Source: Bacteroidota bacterium (lineage in GTDB: Bacteria > Bacteroidota > Bacteroidia > Bacteroidales > F082). Taken from it: a stretch of 64,000 nt of DNA. The notes under the pieces are model-generated. The model saw only the letters and a list, made by a program, of their open reading frames with translations. It did no database searches and had not been told where the DNA came from. The first letter of the stretch is position 1. Each line of letters opens with the position of its first letter. Below, piece after piece: positions 27,045 through 36,562 of this stretch. The DNA lies in assembly GCA_018830105.1 (NCBI GenBank), contig JAHJTC010000010.1:1-64000 (forward strand), read 5' to 3'. Both the position numbers and the translations under genes were made by a program.

Positions 27045-28319
27045 ATGAAAAAAGTTACACCGATTTTTTTGTTATTCCTTGTATTGATAAGTTATTCTAA
27101 TACAATAATGTGCCAGACGAAATGGAAATTGAAGGAAACAGGAACCACGAACGAACTGAAAGCTGTTGACTTTATCAATGAAACTACCGGAATTGTTGTT
27201 GGCATGATGGGTCTGATCATGAAAACAACAGATGGAGGTGATTCCTGGATAACGATCGACTTAGGACTTAATAACGGCCTGAACGACATACAATACATCG
27301 ACGAAAACCGTGTGATCATTGGCGGTGATCAAGGGATTGTTTTGTATTCGAACGATGGCGGCGACAATTGGGATGTTGTCCAGGAAAGTGGACAGGGATA
27401 CAATATCAATGGTGTTTCGGTCGATCTGCAAAGCGGTCATGGTATTGCAGGAGCTACCGGTAACACTATAATTTGGTCAGAAGATTGGGGTTTATCATGG
27501 ACTTATATCGAAGGTGGCTTTATGAATGATTACAACTCAGCTTGCATGGCTGGTGGCGATTTCGGAGCTGTGTTCGGAAAGAATGCCATATTCCAGCCTC
27601 TTGCAGGATATACACTTGATGGCGGTCAAACATGGGATGGTCAGCCCTATTACCCGACAAACAACAATACTGGATACGAAGCTACTGCTTACGATTGCTA
27701 CTTTTTTAGCAGCAACGACGGATTTACCGTAGGAAATACATTTCTGGGTGATGGTTTTATCACTACATCCGTTGACTGGAATGACCAATTTTGGGATGCA
27801 CTGCTCTTTCCGGGTGTATTTTTCTTTGGCATTGACTTTCTGGACAATTCTTATGGTGCTGCAGTTGGAGGCGACTACATGAGCACTACATACATCTTTG
27901 AAACTTTTGATGGTGGATTAAACTGGGAATCTGCAACGGTTGAAGGCAACGGCAATACCATGCTTGATGTTACACTTGTTGGCACTACGGGATATGCGGT
28001 AGGGTCATTTGGCGAATTGCTTAAAAAAGACATTGCTACAAATGTGCCCCACAACAACATCAATCCCGTTAATATGTACAATTACCCAAACCCTTCAAAA
28101 GATCGTACCGAAATATTTTTTGATTTGAAAGACCCACAACAGATAGAAATATCGCTTTTTAATATGTCAGGGAAGCTTGTCAAAAAGCTTTATCAGGCAC
28201 ATACCCTTGCCGGCAAACACACCATCACGCTTAATACTTCAGATTTGCCTGGTGGCGTTTATCAATATACGCTGAAAGGCGAGAATATTCTATTTTCACA
28301 AAAGCTAGTTGTTGAATAA
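27045..28319 (+). CDS. Secreted YCF48/BNR-repeat protein with T9SS sorting domain
   Basis: 424 residues. A signal peptide (MKKVTPIFLLFLVLISYSNT) is followed by repeated beta-propeller blades marked by 'TTDGGDSW', 'SNDGGDNW', 'SEDWGLSW', 'TLDGGQTW' and 'TFDGGLNW'. These are Asp-box (BNR/YCF48) motifs. The last 80 residues, from NYPNPSKDRTEIFF to KLVVE, are a T9SS type A sorting domain. It is probably a surface binding protein of unknown ligand. It is monocistronic with its own promoter and terminator. Confidence 0.85.
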   Translation: MKKVTPIFLLFLVLISYSNTIMCQTKWKLKETGTTNELKAVDFINETTGIVVGMMGLIMKTTDGGDSWITIDLGLNNGLNDIQYIDENRVIIGGDQGIVLYSNDGGDNWDVVQESGQGYNINGVSVDLQSGHGIAGATGNTIIWSEDWGLSWTYIEGGFMNDYNSACMAGGDFGAVFGKNAIFQPLAGYTLDGGQTWDGQPYYPTNNNTGYEATAYDCYFFSSNDGFTVGNTFLGDGFITTSVDWNDQFWDALLFPGVFFFGIDFLDNSYGAAVGGDYMSTTYIFETFDGGLNWESATVEGNGNTMLDVTLVGTTGYAVGSFGELLKKDIATNVPHNNINPVNMYNYPNPSKDRTEIFFDLKDPQQIEISLFNMSGKLVKKLYQAHTLAGKHTITLNTSDLPGGVYQYTLKGENILFSQKLVVE

Positions 28320-28365
28320 CAGGATATAATCTTGTGATTTTGTCTGATTTTGTAATCAGAAATTG

Positions 28366-28399
28366 AACCTGTCATTAATTTTCATGGCAGGTTTTTTTT
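28366..28399 (+). terminator. Terminator after the propeller gene
   Basis: The stem AACCTGTCAT/ATGGCAGGTT contains one G-U pair and is followed by seven T residues. Confidence 0.85.
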
Positions 28400-28459
28400 G
28401 ATTAGTTGGTCTTAGAAATCACTTTTCTGCTCTAGCCCCCAATCCCCCACGTAAAAAAC

Positions 28460-28489
28460 TTGCCCGTGTGAACAGATAAGCTAACTTTG
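28460..28489 (+). promoter_or_regulatory. Promoter of the flippase gene
   Basis: TTG (28460-28462), 19 bases, then TAACTTTG (28482-28489). The box ends eight bases before the ATG at 28498, so the mRNA leader is very short. Confidence 0.7.
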
Positions 28490-28497
28490 CTTTCAAA

Positions 28498-29967
28498 ATG
28501 GCAACAAACCCAATAAAGAGCCTGGCAGGGCAAACCGCAGTGTACGGCATGGGAACGATCATCCCGCGCCTGCTCAATTATATGCTGGTGCCATTCTATA
28601 CCCGTGTGCTCTCTGACGAACATTACGGTCAGATGACGGAGCTATACGCCTATGTTGCCTTTTTTCTGGTGTTGCTTACCTATGGCATGGAAACAGCCTT
28701 TTTCAGATTTGCTCAAAAAGAAAATACCAATAAGGTTTTTAATGCAGCTTTATCGGCCATTCTGACTACTTCTGCCGTATTTATCGCCCTCCTGGTTTTC
28801 TTTTATGGGCCGGTTGCTGAATTGATCCAATATGCCGGAAATCCGGAATACATCGTTTTCGTCGGGCTGATCGTAGCACTTGATGCCATTACAGCTATAC
28901 CTTTTGCCTTGCTTCGCAAGCAAAATAAGGCCCGTCGCTTCGCCACCATCCGGATTTTGAACGTGGGCTTAAATATCGGCTTGAATGTATTGTTTATATT
29001 GCTTATTCCGGAATGGTCCATGCAGTTTGCGACCGAAATTTTTGGGAATAATGCCAGTTTGTTGCTTTGGGTTTTTGTGGCCAATCTGATTGCCAGTTTG
29101 TTGAGTTTGGTGCTGTTGTGGCCACAACTACAGCGGTTTTCGTTTAGCTGGGACAACAGCCTACTCAAACCCATGCTGAGCTATGCCTTACCCGTGTTGG
29201 TGGTGGGTTTGGCAGGCATGGTGAATGAAGTGATTGATAAAATCCTGCTGAAGTATTTGTTGCCCGATCGGGAAACGGCTATGGCGCAGCTCGGTATTTA
29301 CGGTGCAAACTACAAGCTGGGCGTGCTGATGACGCTCTTTATCCAGATGTTCCGCTTTGCTGCCGAGCCTTTCTTTTTTGCGGAGGCAGAGAAAAAAGAC
29401 AGCCCCGAATTGTTTGCCAGAGTACTCAACTATTTCGTCATCAGTGGATTATTTATTTTCCTGGGCATCACCTTGTTTATTGATGTGTTTCAATATTTTC
29501 TCGGCCCTGAGTTTCGCTCTGGACTGAATATTGTTCCGATCGTCTTGATCGCCAACCTTTTTTATGGGGTGTTTTTCAACCTGTCTGTCTGGTACAAACT
29601 CACCGACCGCACCCGAAATGGCGCGGTAATTGCGCTTATTGGAGCCTCCATCACACTGCTTGCCAACATCCTCCTGATTCCGGTTATGGGCTATACCGGG
29701 GCTGCCTGGGCGCATCTGGCATGCTATTCAACCATGATGATCATTTCCTATTTCTGGGGAAAAAAGGTTTATCCGATTCCTTATAAAGTGAAACGATTCC
29801 TGCTTTACCTCATTTTGGCACTTGGGCTCTATTTTGTTTCCGTAGCCGTGCATCCCGACGAATTGCTTATCCGTTTGTTGTTCAACGGGCTACTCTTCGC
29901 TGTTTTCGTGGTAGTAGCTGTTTTATCGGAGTACAAAGGCTTTCGTAATGCGCAGAGAATTTCCTGA
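28498..29967 (+). CDS. Polysaccharide flippase, MATE/Wzx-like
   Basis: 489 residues with about 12-14 hydrophobic segments. The start 'LAGQTAVYGMGTIIPRLLNYMLVPFYTRVL' is typical of oligosaccharide flippases of the MVF/MATE/MOP superfamily. They move lipid-linked sugars across the inner membrane. No glycosyltransferase genes are adjacent. It is followed after 123 bases by dut, with which it shares direction. Confidence 0.88.
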   Translation: MATNPIKSLAGQTAVYGMGTIIPRLLNYMLVPFYTRVLSDEHYGQMTELYAYVAFFLVLLTYGMETAFFRFAQKENTNKVFNAALSAILTTSAVFIALLVFFYGPVAELIQYAGNPEYIVFVGLIVALDAITAIPFALLRKQNKARRFATIRILNVGLNIGLNVLFILLIPEWSMQFATEIFGNNASLLLWVFVANLIASLLSLVLLWPQLQRFSFSWDNSLLKPMLSYALPVLVVGLAGMVNEVIDKILLKYLLPDRETAMAQLGIYGANYKLGVLMTLFIQMFRFAAEPFFFAEAEKKDSPELFARVLNYFVISGLFIFLGITLFIDVFQYFLGPEFRSGLNIVPIVLIANLFYGVFFNLSVWYKLTDRTRNGAVIALIGASITLLANILLIPVMGYTGAAWAHLACYSTMMIISYFWGKKVYPIPYKVKRFLLYLILALGLYFVSVAVHPDELLIRLLFNGLLFAVFVVVAVLSEYKGFRNAQRIS

Positions 29968-30090
29968 TTTTTACTTTTTTAACGGAAGCGGTCGCCCGAA
30001 TAATCCCTATTTTTGCTGACAGTTTTAAAAATCTAAGACATTAACTCAAAAATACTGTTTAAAACAATTTTGTCCGAAACAAGATAATTT

Positions 30091-30522
30091 ATGAAGATTA
30101 ATATCGTAAACAACTCCGCGCATCCTTTGCCAGCCTATGAAACAGACGCATCAGCCGGAATGGATCTGCGCGCCAATCTGGAAGAGGCTGTTTTGCTGAA
30201 GCCCCTGCAAAGAGCTTTGATACCAACAGGATTATTTATTGAGCTGCCACTTGGCTTCGAAGCACAGATCAGACCCAGAAGCGGGCTGGCCATCAAAAGT
30301 GGCATCACTTTGCTCAATACACCCGGAACCATTGATGCCGACTATCGCGGCGAAATAAAAGTAATTATGGTAAATCTTTCCGATCAGGATTTCGTGATTA
30401 ATAATGGCGAAAGAATCGCGCAAATGATCATTGCTAAGCACGAAAATGCGCAGTGGATTCAGGTTGAACAGCTTACCGAAACAGTGCGTGGTGCCGGTGG
30501 ATTCGGCCATACCGGAAAATAG
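30091..30522 (+). CDS. dut: dUTP diphosphatase
   Basis: 143 residues, standard trimeric dUTPase. All five motifs are present: [34 protein letters not shown] and the C-terminal [11 protein letters not shown]. It hydrolyses dUTP to dUMP, keeping uracil out of DNA and supplying thymidylate synthesis. Confidence 0.97.
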   Translation: MKINIVNNSAHPLPAYETDASAGMDLRANLEEAVLLKPLQRALIPTGLFIELPLGFEAQIRPRSGLAIKSGITLLNTPGTIDADYRGEIKVIMVNLSDQDFVINNGERIAQMIIAKHENAQWIQVEQLTETVRGAGGFGHTGK

Positions 30523-30567
30523 ACTATCATAAAATTAATTCCTTAGAAACAAGAAAAATAGTACCCA

Positions 30568-31575
30568 ATGAATATTATCATACCCATGGCCGGCATGGGA
30601 AAACGCATGCGGCCTCATACACTTACTACGCCAAAACCCATGCTTCCGGTTGCCGGAAAGCCTATTGTGCAGCGCCTTGTTGAGGACATCGCCAAAGTGG
30701 TGGATGAACCCATAGACGAAATTGCGTTTGTGATCGGCAATTTTGGAAAGAAGACAGAGCAGGGGTTGTTGCAAATTGCCGAATCCGTGGGAGCCAAAGG
30801 CAGCATTCACTATCAGCTGGAGGCTTTGGGCACAGCTCATGCCATCTTATGCGCAGGCGAGGCACTTACCGGAAAAGTTGTAGTGGCCTATGCCGATACG
30901 CTTTTCAAAGCTGACTTTAAATTGGATAGCACTAAGGATGGTATTATTTGGGTAAACCGTGTGAATAATCCCGAGCAGTTCGGTGTGGTTAAACTTCAGG
31001 GGGATGGAAGTATCGAGGGTTTTTATGAAAAGCCTGAAAAGTTTGTTTCCGATCTGGCAATTATTGGTATTTATTATTTCAAAGATGGCGGCTATCTCAA
31101 GGAACAATTACAGTACCTGCTCGACCAAAAAATTACTACCGGAGGCGAATATGGCATCACCGATGGTCTGCAAAATATGATGAAACAGGGAACGGCTTTC
31201 CATACGGAAACCGTTACCGAATGGCTCGACTGTGGCAATAAGGATGCTACCGTAGAAACCAATAGGCGTGTGCTCGAATTGGTTCAGGACAAGGAAACAC
31301 TACTGCATCCCAATTCAGATATTGATGATGCCATCATCATTGAACCCTGCTTTATTGCCGAATCTGTTCAATTGCGTAATGTGGTGATTGGCCCCTGGGT
31401 TTCAGTGGGAAAAAATACCGTCATTAGCAATTCCATCATAAAAAACAGTATCATTCAGAATGATACGCTGATCGAAAATCAAATTATTGAAAACAGTATG
31501 ATTGGCAATGATGTCAGCCTGCGTGCCAAAGCCAAAAGTTTTAGCCTGGGCGATTTTAATCAACTCGAAGAATAA
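30568..31575 (+). CDS. Sugar-1-phosphate nucleotidyltransferase
   Basis: 335 residues. The N-terminal nucleotidyltransferase domain begins 'MNIIIPMAGMGKRMRPHTLTTPKPMLPVAGKP'. Its G-x-G-x-R-x-RP loop and the KPMLP lysine are the nucleotide and sugar-phosphate binding elements. A left-handed beta-helix C-terminus (isoleucine-rich hexapeptides around 'VVIGPWVSVGKNTVISNSI') probably drives oligomerisation. It resembles glucose-1-phosphate thymidylyl/uridylyl transferases; the exact sugar is not determinable. It sits 45 bases after dut, in front of the TPR gene. Confidence 0.88.
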   Translation: MNIIIPMAGMGKRMRPHTLTTPKPMLPVAGKPIVQRLVEDIAKVVDEPIDEIAFVIGNFGKKTEQGLLQIAESVGAKGSIHYQLEALGTAHAILCAGEALTGKVVVAYADTLFKADFKLDSTKDGIIWVNRVNNPEQFGVVKLQGDGSIEGFYEKPEKFVSDLAIIGIYYFKDGGYLKEQLQYLLDQKITTGGEYGITDGLQNMMKQGTAFHTETVTEWLDCGNKDATVETNRRVLELVQDKETLLHPNSDIDDAIIIEPCFIAESVQLRNVVIGPWVSVGKNTVISNSIIKNSIIQNDTLIENQIIENSMIGNDVSLRAKAKSFSLGDFNQLEE

Positions 31576-31591
31576 CATAAGCTTGCACAAT

Positions 31592-33328
31592 ATGATGGCT
31601 ATTCGGAACTTCCGATTTCACTATTTCTTTCTGATTATTTTTTTAACAGTTTTTTCTGCTGCGGTTGCTCAGGAAGGTTCAAGAGAGGATTCCCTTGCAC
31701 ATGCCGGCAACAGCAGACGCAATGCTGTTTATTTCGCTGATGGTCTCAAGGAGCGCCTTGCCGGAAATAGTGAGCGCGCGATAAAGTATTTTCAGCAGGC
31801 ACTGGCAGCAGATTCAACAGATCATGCCAGCATGTATGAGCTAAGCGAGCTTTATGCACGTCAAGGCGAAATCAATAGGGCAGAGCAAATCATGGAAAAG
31901 GCAGCAAAGCTCAATCCTGCAAATAAATGGTATCAGATTCGGCTCGGACAGATCTACAAACATCAGGGAAACTACGAGGCCTATGCCGATATTTACCGCA
32001 AGCTGCTCAAAGATGATCCAAGCAATACCGATTATTTTGGCGAACTCTCCTCAGCATTGTTGCTGCTCGAAAGATACGACGAAGCCATTACTGTTTTCGA
32101 CGAGATAGAAAGGCAAATTGGTGTGAATGAAATGCTTAGCCTGCAAAAAAAACAAATCTATCTTTCTATCAATAAGCCTAAAAAGGCCATTCAGGAGATT
32201 GAAAATCTGGCAGCGGCTTTTCCCTACGAAGTGCGTTATCAGGCTATGCTGGCGGAGCTTTACAGAAAAAATGGTGACAAGAAAAAAGCCTTTGAAGCTT
32301 ATCAGCAGATCAAACGCCTTGATCCCAACGACCCCTATGTTCATGTTTCGCTTTATGAGTATTATATGGAAGAGGGCGAGCTTAATAATGCTTTTAATGA
32401 GCTGCTTTTGGCACTTGCCAATGAATCGCTTGATATCAAGACGAAGCTGCAAATCATTCCCTATTGGGGAAATCAACAGCTGCCACCCGATACCCTCATC
32501 AAGCAAGCCCGGCAAATTGGCGAGCTGCTTACCAAAACACATCCTGACAATGGTTTTGGTTACCTGATGCTGGCAGATGTTTATCAGGACAGGAAAGAAT
32601 ACGACAACGCACTGAAGAACTACCGGGCAGGATTAGCCATCGACAGTAGTGTTTACAGGGCCTGGGAAGGCATGTTGTTTGCTGAACTAAACCTGCAAAA
32701 GTATGATCGCCTTGCGCTGGATGCTGAGCGGGCGATAAAACTGTTTCCCGAACAGCCGATCCCTTATTTGCTTGGTGCATTTGGCTATTTCGATCAGAAA
32801 AACTTTGATCAGGCTTTGAAATTGCTTCAGACAGGGCAGAAGCTGGTTTTTGGGAATAATGTTTTGCTGGGAGAGTTTTATAACTACCTGGCCGAAGTAC
32901 ATCATGAATTGGGCAATGATCAGGAATCATTTAGGTTTTATGATAAAACCCTGGAGCTCAACGCCGAAAATTCGGTGGCTCTCAATAATTATGCCTATCA
33001 CCTGGCTGGCAAGGGCGAAAGGCTTGATGAGGCCTTGAAAATGGCGGCCAAAGCTGTTAATCTCGATCCCGAAAATGTATCGAACATGGATACCTATGCA
33101 TGGGTTTACTACAAAATGGGGGCTTATGAAGATGCACTCTACTGGATTAAAAAAGCCGTAAAGCTGGATGATGGGGCAAGCGGAACAATATTGGAGCATT
33201 ATGGCGATATCCTCTACAAGCTCAACGAACAAAGCAAAGCGCTCGAATATTGGAAAAAAGCAAAAGCAACCGGAGAAAGCAGTGAGTTGATCGATCGTAA
33301 AATTGAAGAAGGGAAATTGTATGAATAA
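31592..33328 (+). CDS. Exported TPR-repeat protein
   Basis: 578 residues from the ATG at 31592. A signal peptide (MMAIRNFRFHYFFLIIFLTVFSAAVAQ) is followed by at least ten tetratricopeptide repeats with the usual A8/G/Y pattern ('YLMLADVYQDRKEYDNALKNY', 'NNYAYHLAGKGERLDEAL'). It is probably a periplasmic or outer-membrane-associated assembly scaffold. It precedes a DUF4292 lipoprotein and an EnvC-like protein, a gene order I believe recurs in this phylum. It overlaps the next gene by eight bases. Confidence 0.88.
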   Translation: MMAIRNFRFHYFFLIIFLTVFSAAVAQEGSREDSLAHAGNSRRNAVYFADGLKERLAGNSERAIKYFQQALAADSTDHASMYELSELYARQGEINRAEQIMEKAAKLNPANKWYQIRLGQIYKHQGNYEAYADIYRKLLKDDPSNTDYFGELSSALLLLERYDEAITVFDEIERQIGVNEMLSLQKKQIYLSINKPKKAIQEIENLAAAFPYEVRYQAMLAELYRKNGDKKKAFEAYQQIKRLDPNDPYVHVSLYEYYMEEGELNNAFNELLLALANESLDIKTKLQIIPYWGNQQLPPDTLIKQARQIGELLTKTHPDNGFGYLMLADVYQDRKEYDNALKNYRAGLAIDSSVYRAWEGMLFAELNLQKYDRLALDAERAIKLFPEQPIPYLLGAFGYFDQKNFDQALKLLQTGQKLVFGNNVLLGEFYNYLAEVHHELGNDQESFRFYDKTLELNAENSVALNNYAYHLAGKGERLDEALKMAAKAVNLDPENVSNMDTYAWVYYKMGAYEDALYWIKKAVKLDDGASGTILEHYGDILYKLNEQSKALEYWKKAKATGESSELIDRKIEEGKLYE

Positions 33329-34148
33329 CAAGCTGATTCGACCGATACTGTTGCTTTCTGTTTTGGCCGGTCTACTGTATATGCAGAGCTGTAAAACAAA
33401 ACGGTCTATTATAAAAAAGCCGTTAAAAGAAAAGGGAACAGACTTCCTGCTGGATAAAATGAGCGAAAGCGAGCTCAATTTCGACTACTTCAGCGCCCGT
33501 TGTGCCATCACCATGATTAGCGACAAGAAATCTAAATCTGAATTTCGCGGGCAGCTTCGTATCCAGAAAGATAGCGCCATATGGCTGTCGCTATCGCCGG
33601 CCCTTGGCATCGAAGTAGCACGCTTGATGATTACGCCCGACTCGATCTGGTTCATCAATCGTATCGATAACAACTATTTCAAAGGCGATTACGATTTTAT
33701 CAACAGCTTTTTTCAAACCACCGTCGATTACGATATTTTGCAAGCCCTGCTTATAGGTAATGACATGATTTATTACGAAGATGATAATTTTAGAGCAGCT
33801 ATTGATGCGATGGATTACCGGCTGGGGGCATCACAGCGCTCGAAGATGAAAAAACGTCTGTTGCAGGGAGATAACCCCAATATCCTGATACAAAATATTT
33901 GGCTTAATCCAGATCATTTTAAAATCGTTAAAGTCAATCTTAAAGAATTCGGAGAAGAAAACAAACAGCTCGAAATGCGCTACAGCAGGTTTACAGCAGT
34001 TCAGGATCAGCTTGTCCCAACACAACTTGAAATGTTGTTGCAGGCGGATAAGAAAGTCCGAATCAGTATCAAGTTTTCAAAAATTGATATCGAAAAAGCC
34101 CTGAGTTTCCCCTTTAATGTGCCTTCTAAATACAGCAAAATGCCTTAA
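33321..34148 (+). CDS. DUF4292 family lipoprotein
   Basis: 275 residues. I start at the ATG at 33321, which overlaps the TPR stop (ATGAATAA) and opens a lipoprotein signal ending 'MQSC'; a TTG at 33303 would add six residues. The mature part, with 'FSARCAITMISDKKSKSEFRGQLRIQKDSAIWLSLSPALGIE', is the LolB/LppX-like beta fold of DUF4292. It may carry lipid or lipoprotein to or in the outer membrane. It belongs to the same transcription unit as the TPR and EnvC genes. Confidence 0.88.
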   Translation: MNNKLIRPILLLSVLAGLLYMQSCKTKRSIIKKPLKEKGTDFLLDKMSESELNFDYFSARCAITMISDKKSKSEFRGQLRIQKDSAIWLSLSPALGIEVARLMITPDSIWFINRIDNNYFKGDYDFINSFFQTTVDYDILQALLIGNDMIYYEDDNFRAAIDAMDYRLGASQRSKMKKRLLQGDNPNILIQNIWLNPDHFKIVKVNLKEFGEENKQLEMRYSRFTAVQDQLVPTQLEMLLQADKKVRISIKFSKIDIEKALSFPFNVPSKYSKMP

Positions 34149-34159
34149 TTTCGCCTGAT

Positions 34160-35383
34160 ATGAGAATTTTTTCTTTTTGTGTAATTATCCTGCTTCCTCT
34201 ATTTGCATTGCTCCCAATGCCTGTTGAGGCTCAGGACGTGAATACCCTCGAACAGGATAAGAAGCGCATTGAAGAAGAAATAGCTTACAGCAATAAAATC
34301 CTTGAAGAAACAACACAAAATAAGGAACTCACCCTTGATCAGCTGATGGTGCTGCGGGCAAAAATTAGCAAACGTGCCAATTTGCTGGCAACCATTCAGA
34401 AACAACTCATGCATGTGGAATCGCGCATTTCGAAAAGCAGCCGCGAAATAGAGCGTCTTCAGAATGAGCTGGTTGCCTTAAACCGGGAATATGCAAAGAT
34501 GATTCAAATTGCTTACAGAAACCGGGGCAGCTACAATAAACTAATCTTTTTGTTTTCGGCCGAGGACTTCAACCAGGCCTTTCAGCGAATGAAATACCTG
34601 CAACAGTATGCTGCTTTCAGACGCGCACAAATTGAGCGTATAGAAACCACAACCGAAAAACTCAACAAGGAACTCAATACCCTGGATCAGGAAAGAAACA
34701 AGCAAAAATCCTTGCTCGAAGCCGAACGACGTGAACATATCGCCTTGCAAACAGAACAGCAAAGCGTTGATCAAAGCGTTAAGAAGTTGTCACGAAAAGA
34801 GCAACAACTGCAAAAGACAATTCGGGACAAAGAACGTGAAGCACAAAAACTGCAACGTACCATCGAAGCCATTATAGCCGAAGAAGTGCGCAGGGCAAAG
34901 CTTGATAAAACCGACAAAGTGCCGCGCGAAGATCGCCTGCTCGAACTTACGCCCGAAGAACTGAACCTGTCCAATGCTTTTGCCGGCAACAAAGGACGAC
35001 TGCCCTGGCCAACAGAACGTGGAATTATCGACTCACGCTTTGGTAATCAACCGCATCCGGTGCTAAAAAAAGTGACAATCAAAAATAATGGTATTGATAT
35101 TGCCACACAAAAAGGCGCTCAGGCACGCGCAGTTTTTGATGGCATTGTTGTGAGCACGAATTCTATTTCAGCGGCAAACAACGCTGTAATTGTAAGGCAT
35201 GGCGATTATTTTACCGTTTATTCCAACCTGGAGGAAGTGTATGTGAAACGTGGTGACAAAGTAAAAACCAAAGACCTGATTGGTCGTATCCACACCGATA
35301 AATCTTCTGCAAAAACCTCCATACATTTTGAACTCTGGAAAGGCCGGCAAATTGTTGATCCGGCAAGTTGGCTGGCAAGGTGA
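34160..35383 (+). CDS. EnvC-like murein hydrolase activator, degenerate M23 domain
   Basis: 407 residues. Signal peptide (MRIFSFCVIILLPLFALLPM), then a long coiled coil (about 30-250), then a LytM/M23 domain. The metal site is degenerate. The first histidine position reads NGIDI, where active M23 enzymes have HxGxD, and the second motif reads SIHFE, where active enzymes have HxHFE. It therefore should not cut peptidoglycan itself but activate an amidase at division, as EnvC does. It is the last gene of the TPR/DUF4292 operon. Confidence 0.9.
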   Translation: MRIFSFCVIILLPLFALLPMPVEAQDVNTLEQDKKRIEEEIAYSNKILEETTQNKELTLDQLMVLRAKISKRANLLATIQKQLMHVESRISKSSREIERLQNELVALNREYAKMIQIAYRNRGSYNKLIFLFSAEDFNQAFQRMKYLQQYAAFRRAQIERIETTTEKLNKELNTLDQERNKQKSLLEAERREHIALQTEQQSVDQSVKKLSRKEQQLQKTIRDKEREAQKLQRTIEAIIAEEVRRAKLDKTDKVPREDRLLELTPEELNLSNAFAGNKGRLPWPTERGIIDSRFGNQPHPVLKKVTIKNNGIDIATQKGAQARAVFDGIVVSTNSISAANNAVIVRHGDYFTVYSNLEEVYVKRGDKVKTKDLIGRIHTDKSSAKTSIHFELWKGRQIVDPASWLAR

Positions 35384-35605
35384 GGTTTTTTGGGTGTGTA
35401 GTAGCTTATGTATAGGGCTATTTGCTGTGCTTTTAAATCAATCAATACTGAACAGAAGTTATTGATGGAGATTGAAACGAAGCGTAATTCAAAAGCAATA
35501 TGGCAAGCTTAGCATGAAGTATAATCCTATTCTTAGCTGTATTTTAGGATTGAATTTTATACAATTTACACCAAATTCTGTAACGCCTTGGTGATTAGCA
35601 TATTC

Positions 35606-35613
35606 TAATTTTG
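35606..35613 (+). promoter_or_regulatory. -7 promoter box before the DUF2202 gene
   Basis: TAATTTTG, 29 bases before the ATG. The TTG at 35588 is closer than usual, so the -33 element is uncertain. Confidence 0.45.
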
Positions 35614-35642
35614 GCTTATTATTAATCCTAAAAATATTAGCT

Positions 35643-36425
35643 ATGAAAAAATTTGAATTGCTCAGGCATTTTGCCCTTATTTCATTCGCTGTAGGCTTTT
35701 TATTCGTATTGAGTTCTTGCGAAAAATCTATTACTAACAGCACAAGCGACGAACAGGATGATGTCGAAAAGTATGATTACGTTTCATCTGTTGATCAACA
35801 GATGGCCGCTTCGCTTGACTCTATTAATGTGCCTGGTTTGCCTGTCTGCATTGCAACTTACCTGGACAGCCTTCCTACAGAAGAAATTTCGGAAAGCGAG
35901 CTTAGCACCTTGAGGTTTGTGCGCGAAGAGGAGTTTTTAGCCCATGATGTTTATGTGGCACTTTACGAAAAATATACTATTCCGGTGTTTAACAATATCT
36001 CTAAAAGTGAAACATTTCACACAAGCATGATATTGGCGCTCCTTCAAAAATACGGCATCGAAGATCCTGCTGCTAATCATCAATCGGGCGTATTTGTAGA
36101 TCCTGAATTACAGGAATATTACGATCAGCTAATGGCACTCGGAAACACCTCGCTGAACGATGCCATTATCGTTGGTGCTACGATTGAAGATCTTGATATT
36201 GCCGATCTCGTAAGCCATCTCGAAGAGGATGTGGATAACGAAGATATTTCCTTTGTGCTCACCCAGCTCAGCAAGGGATCGCGCAATCACCTCAGGGCAT
36301 TTAATGCACATCTTACTTTCCGCAACCTTACCTACAATGCGCAGTTTATATCACAGGAATATTATGACGAAATTGTGCAGTCCGATTGGGAAGTTGGAGG
36401 GGGTATTTGTGGTGTATGTCCTTGA
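35643..36425 (+). CDS. DUF2202 ferritin-like lipoprotein
   Basis: 260 residues. The signal ends in the lipobox LSSC. The core 'LRFVREEEFLAHDVYVALYEKYTIPVFNNI', with E-x-x-H style residues, and 'SETFHTSMILALLQKYGIEDP' are characteristic of DUF2202, a four-helix ferritin-like family with probable metal-binding Glu/His residues. The function is unknown; it may be a metal or redox protein of the envelope. The C-terminal 'GGGICGVCP' contains two cysteines (CGVC), an unusual tail. It is monocistronic with a terminator. Confidence 0.88.
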   Translation: MKKFELLRHFALISFAVGFLFVLSSCEKSITNSTSDEQDDVEKYDYVSSVDQQMAASLDSINVPGLPVCIATYLDSLPTEEISESELSTLRFVREEEFLAHDVYVALYEKYTIPVFNNISKSETFHTSMILALLQKYGIEDPAANHQSGVFVDPELQEYYDQLMALGNTSLNDAIIVGATIEDLDIADLVSHLEEDVDNEDISFVLTQLSKGSRNHLRAFNAHLTFRNLTYNAQFISQEYYDEIVQSDWEVGGGICGVCP

Positions 36426-36480
36426 TATTATATAACATAAGAACTGCTTTTTAGATTTGGTTTTTTGGTTATTACTTGTC

Positions 36481-36507
36481 AAAATGTCGGGTTCTTCCCG
36501 GCATTTT
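36481..36507 (+). terminator. Terminator after the DUF2202 gene
   Basis: The stem AAAATGTCGGG/CCCGGCATTTT contains one G-U pair around a 5-base loop, in the gap between convergent genes. Confidence 0.75.
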
Positions 36508-36525
36508 GCTTGCTGTTAAAAGGCT

Positions 36526-36548
36526 AATGTAGCAATTACACGACACTT
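36526..36548. repeat. Second copy of the GTAGCA...ACACGACACT motif
   Basis: AATGTAGCAATTACACGACACTT shares spacing and most bases with the border of the repeat at 118-139. It lies between convergent genes. Confidence 0.35.
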
Positions 36549-36562
36549 GTGCTGGCCTAACA

